From assembly GCA_031549325.1 (NCBI GenBank), contig JAVBQA010000083.1:1-8144 (forward strand): 8,144 nucleotides of DNA. Direction: 5' to 3'. Within the stretch, counting starts at the first letter, position 1. Each line of letters opens with the position of its first letter. The notes below the pieces were generated by a model. That model was not told the DNA's origin, searched no databases, and saw nothing but the letters and a program-made list of their open reading frames with translations. The position numbers and the translations under genes are program-made. Of this stretch, positions 6,320 through 8,144 are shown piece after piece. This DNA is from JAJDGF01 sp031549325 (lineage in GTDB: Bacteria; Bacillota; Clostridia; Christensenellales; Aristaeellaceae).

Positions 6320-7603
6320 ATGCACGCATCCCAGGCCGCACGGAAAAACTCCTATTTGCTGATCCTCGAAGGCACGCTGTTTTGGGCGGGCCTTGCGTTT
6401 TTGCAGGGCGATGTGGTCGTCAGCGCGTTTTTGGATGCCGCCACCGGCAGCGCCGCGCTGGTGGGACTGGCCGCCACCTGCATGGCCGTGATGCCCATGG
6501 TCGGCCAGCTGTTCATGGGCATGCTGATCCACAAGGTCAAGGTGCAGTCCCGGCTGATGGCGGTTCTGGGGTTCATCGACCGCCCGCTGCTGCTCTTGAT
6601 GGTGCCGCTGCTGATGGCCGGACTGAACGGCCCGGGCGCGGCCGCCGCGCTGCTGATCCTGTATTCGCTGTTCTTCCTGATCGACGGGGCAATCTCGCTG
6701 CTCTGGATCGAGCTATGCACGCGCACGCTGCCCGAGCGCAAGCGCGGCCAGGTGATCTCGCTGCAGCAGACGTTCAGCGGATTGGTGGGCTTTGGCGCGG
6801 GGTTGCTCGTCAACCGCATCCTGGGCAGCGCCCTGTCGTTTGAGCACCAGTACGCCGTGATCTTCTCGCTCAGCGGGCTGATGCTGATTCTGGACGCCAC
6901 CGTGCTGGCCCTGCTCAAGGACGTGCCCCACCCGAGCGCCCCCGAGCGCCCGGTGCTCGGGCTGCACCGCTACCTGAGAAATCTGGTGCCGCTGCTCACG
7001 GGCAACGCGCCCATCCGAAACGTGCTGGTCTGCCGGGCGCTGTATCTGCTGACGCTGATCTCCGCGCCCATCAATCTGGTGTTTGGGCGGGTGGTTGGGC
7101 ATCTGTCCGCGCAACAGCTGGCGCTGCTGGTGTTCATGCCGGTGATCGGCCAGACCACGGCGGGGCTTTTGTGGAGCCAGGTCTGCAAGCGGCTGGGCTA
7201 TCCCACCATGATGCTGATGGCCGAGGGGGCCGGCGTGCTGTGCGCGCTGATGAACCTGCTGTGCCTGGGCGTGGCCTCTTCGGGCGGCGATGTGATGCTG
7301 CCCCTGTCCATCACCATGGTGCTGATTGCCATCAACAAACCCGCCTACACCGGATTCACCCAGCAGGTGGTCATCATGGCGCCCGAGGAGCAGCGCCCCA
7401 GCTTCATCGTGCTCACCGGGCTGGTGCTCGCGCCGATGGCGTTTGGCACCACGCTGGCCGGTTTCGTGGCCGAGCGCTTCGGATATCTGCCCGTTTACCT
7501 CACCATGCTGCTTTCCGGACTTCTGGGGTTCACGCTGGTGTTTCGGCAGTTCTTCCGGCCCAACAGCGCATGCCCGGCCACGCCGTTTGAGGTGGAATCA
7601 TGA
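6320..7603 (+). CDS. MFS-type membrane transporter, substrate unknown
   Basis: A 427-residue polytopic membrane protein with about 12 hydrophobic segments in two halves, split by a hydrophilic loop at about 200-230 (KDVPHPSAPERP). The loop between segments 2 and 3 reads GMLIHKVKVQSRLM (67-80), in the place of MFS motif A (G-x-L-x-D-R-x-G-R) but lacking its acidic residue and second glycine. PERKRGQVIS (138-147) and PEEQRPSFIVLTG (355-367) are the matching cytoplasmic loops of the two halves. The N-terminus has no signal peptide beyond the first segment. The ATG at 6320 lies six bases after the murG stop with only a weak GGCGGG upstream, suggesting translational coupling to murG. The substrate cannot be told from sequence. 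Position beside murG hints at a cell-envelope role, but that is weak inference. Confidence 0.8.
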   Translation: MHASQAARKNSYLLILEGTLFWAGLAFLQGDVVVSAFLDAATGSAALVGLAATCMAVMPMVGQLFMGMLIHKVKVQSRLMAVLGFIDRPLLLLMVPLLMAGLNGPGAAAALLILYSLFFLIDGAISLLWIELCTRTLPERKRGQVISLQQTFSGLVGFGAGLLVNRILGSALSFEHQYAVIFSLSGLMLILDATVLALLKDVPHPSAPERPVLGLHRYLRNLVPLLTGNAPIRNVLVCRALYLLTLISAPINLVFGRVVGHLSAQQLALLVFMPVIGQTTAGLLWSQVCKRLGYPTMMLMAEGAGVLCALMNLLCLGVASSGGDVMLPLSITMVLIAINKPAYTGFTQQVVIMAPEEQRPSFIVLTGLVLAPMAFGTTLAGFVAERFGYLPVYLTMLLSGLLGFTLVFRQFFRPNSACPATPFEVES

Positions 7604-8124
7604 GCTTGACGATTGAGCGGGGAACGCCGGCGGATGCGCAGGAAATGGAGCGTCTGTTCGACGAGCTGAACGACCGCCTGGCGCTGGGCGGGCCGGGCCC
7701 CGGCTGGCGAAAGGGCGTATACCCCACGCGCGAACACGCCGAGGCGGACGCTCGCGAGGGCACGCTGTACGTGGCCCGGCTGGACGGCCGGATCGTGGGC
7801 GCGGTGGCGCTCGGCGGCGAGCCGGAGCCGGCCGACGCGCCGTGGCCGACCGCCGTCCCGGACGGCGATGCGCTGGCCGTGCACCGGTTCGTGGTGCACC
7901 CAGACTACCATCGGCGCGGCATCGGCAGCGCGCTGCTGGATTTCGCGGACGCCCTGGCAAAAGAGCGCGGAAAACGGACGATCAGGCTGGACACCTACGA
8001 GCACAACGCGCCCGCCATCGGCATGTATGAAAAGCACGGCTATGCTTTTGTCGGCATGTACGACCTGGGGCTCGGACAGTATGGGCTTCACTGGTTCCGG
8101 CTGTACGAGAAGCCCGTGGGATAG
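7600..8124 (+). CDS. GNAT family N-acetyltransferase
   Basis: A 174-residue soluble acyltransferase of the GNAT superfamily (acetyl-CoA dependent). Motif A is clear: FVVHPDYHRRGIGSALLDFA (97-116), with the R-R-G-I-G-S pyrophosphate-binding loop. Motif B follows in NAPAIGMYEKHGYAFVG (136-152), where the tyrosine of GMYEKHGY (141-148) is in the usual catalytic place. The N-terminal half includes GWRKGVYPTREHAEAD (35-50) and LYVARLDGRIVGAVAL, typical of clostridial members that acetylate small molecules or protein N-termini; the substrate is unknown. The ATG at 7600 overlaps the transporter's TGA as ATGA and has GAGGTGG four bases upstream, so the two genes are probably coupled. It ends in TAG at 8122-8124. 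The last 20 bases of the window hold nothing recognisable. Confidence 0.88.
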   Translation: MSLTIERGTPADAQEMERLFDELNDRLALGGPGPGWRKGVYPTREHAEADAREGTLYVARLDGRIVGAVALGGEPEPADAPWPTAVPDGDALAVHRFVVHPDYHRRGIGSALLDFADALAKERGKRTIRLDTYEHNAPAIGMYEKHGYAFVGMYDLGLGQYGLHWFRLYEKPVG

Positions 8125-8144
8125 ACCCAAAATGGCGAGGACAA

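Noticed and set aside
5234..6532. 432-codon minus-strand frame over murG, and a 394-codon plus-strand frame at 5659-6843
   Set aside because: Both overlap the complete murG and the start of the transporter in other frames and show shadow composition only.

Overview
The window reads as ordinary chromosomal DNA from a GC-rich, Gram-positive bacterium, most likely a clostridial member of the Bacillota. The evidence is the gene set (an ECF-type QueT S-component, asparaginyl-tRNA synthetase, DnaX, and a MurG of the GGGTAGHVTPN type), strong AGGAGG-like ribosome binding sites, TTG/GTG starts, and AT-rich sigma-A promoters set in GC-rich coding DNA. This is inferred from sequence character only; I cannot name a genus.

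Layout. Bases 1-120 are a low-complexity G-run/C-run block that looks like a contig-end artefact. Four genes then lie on the minus strand. Read in their own direction (right to left) they are dnaX (3284-4915), asnS (1772-3166), queT (1087-1578), and a secreted peptidoglycan-binding protein with an uncharacterised His-rich C-terminal domain (124-966). Each appears to have its own control region. asnS has a TATAAT promoter at about 3205. queT has a long leader with a hairpin-plus-T-tract attenuator, as expected if a queuosine-precursor riboswitch controls it. The secreted protein has a good sigma-A promoter whose -35 box lies inside a perfect inverted repeat.

A 315-bp divergent intergenic region (4916-5230) with a cluster of GC-rich hairpins separates dnaX from a plus-strand operon: murG (5231-6313), an MFS-type membrane transporter (6320-7603), and a GNAT acetyltransferase (7600-8124). 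The last two overlap by ATGA, so they are probably translationally coupled.

The genes cover replication (clamp loader), translation (Asn-tRNA charging), tRNA modification supply (queuosine precursor uptake) and cell-wall synthesis (lipid II formation). No phage, transposon, CRISPR array or defence system was found. The parts most worth checking are the queT leader, the inverted repeat over the 1018-1046 promoter, the His-rich domain of the secreted protein, and the hairpin cluster between dnaX and murG.
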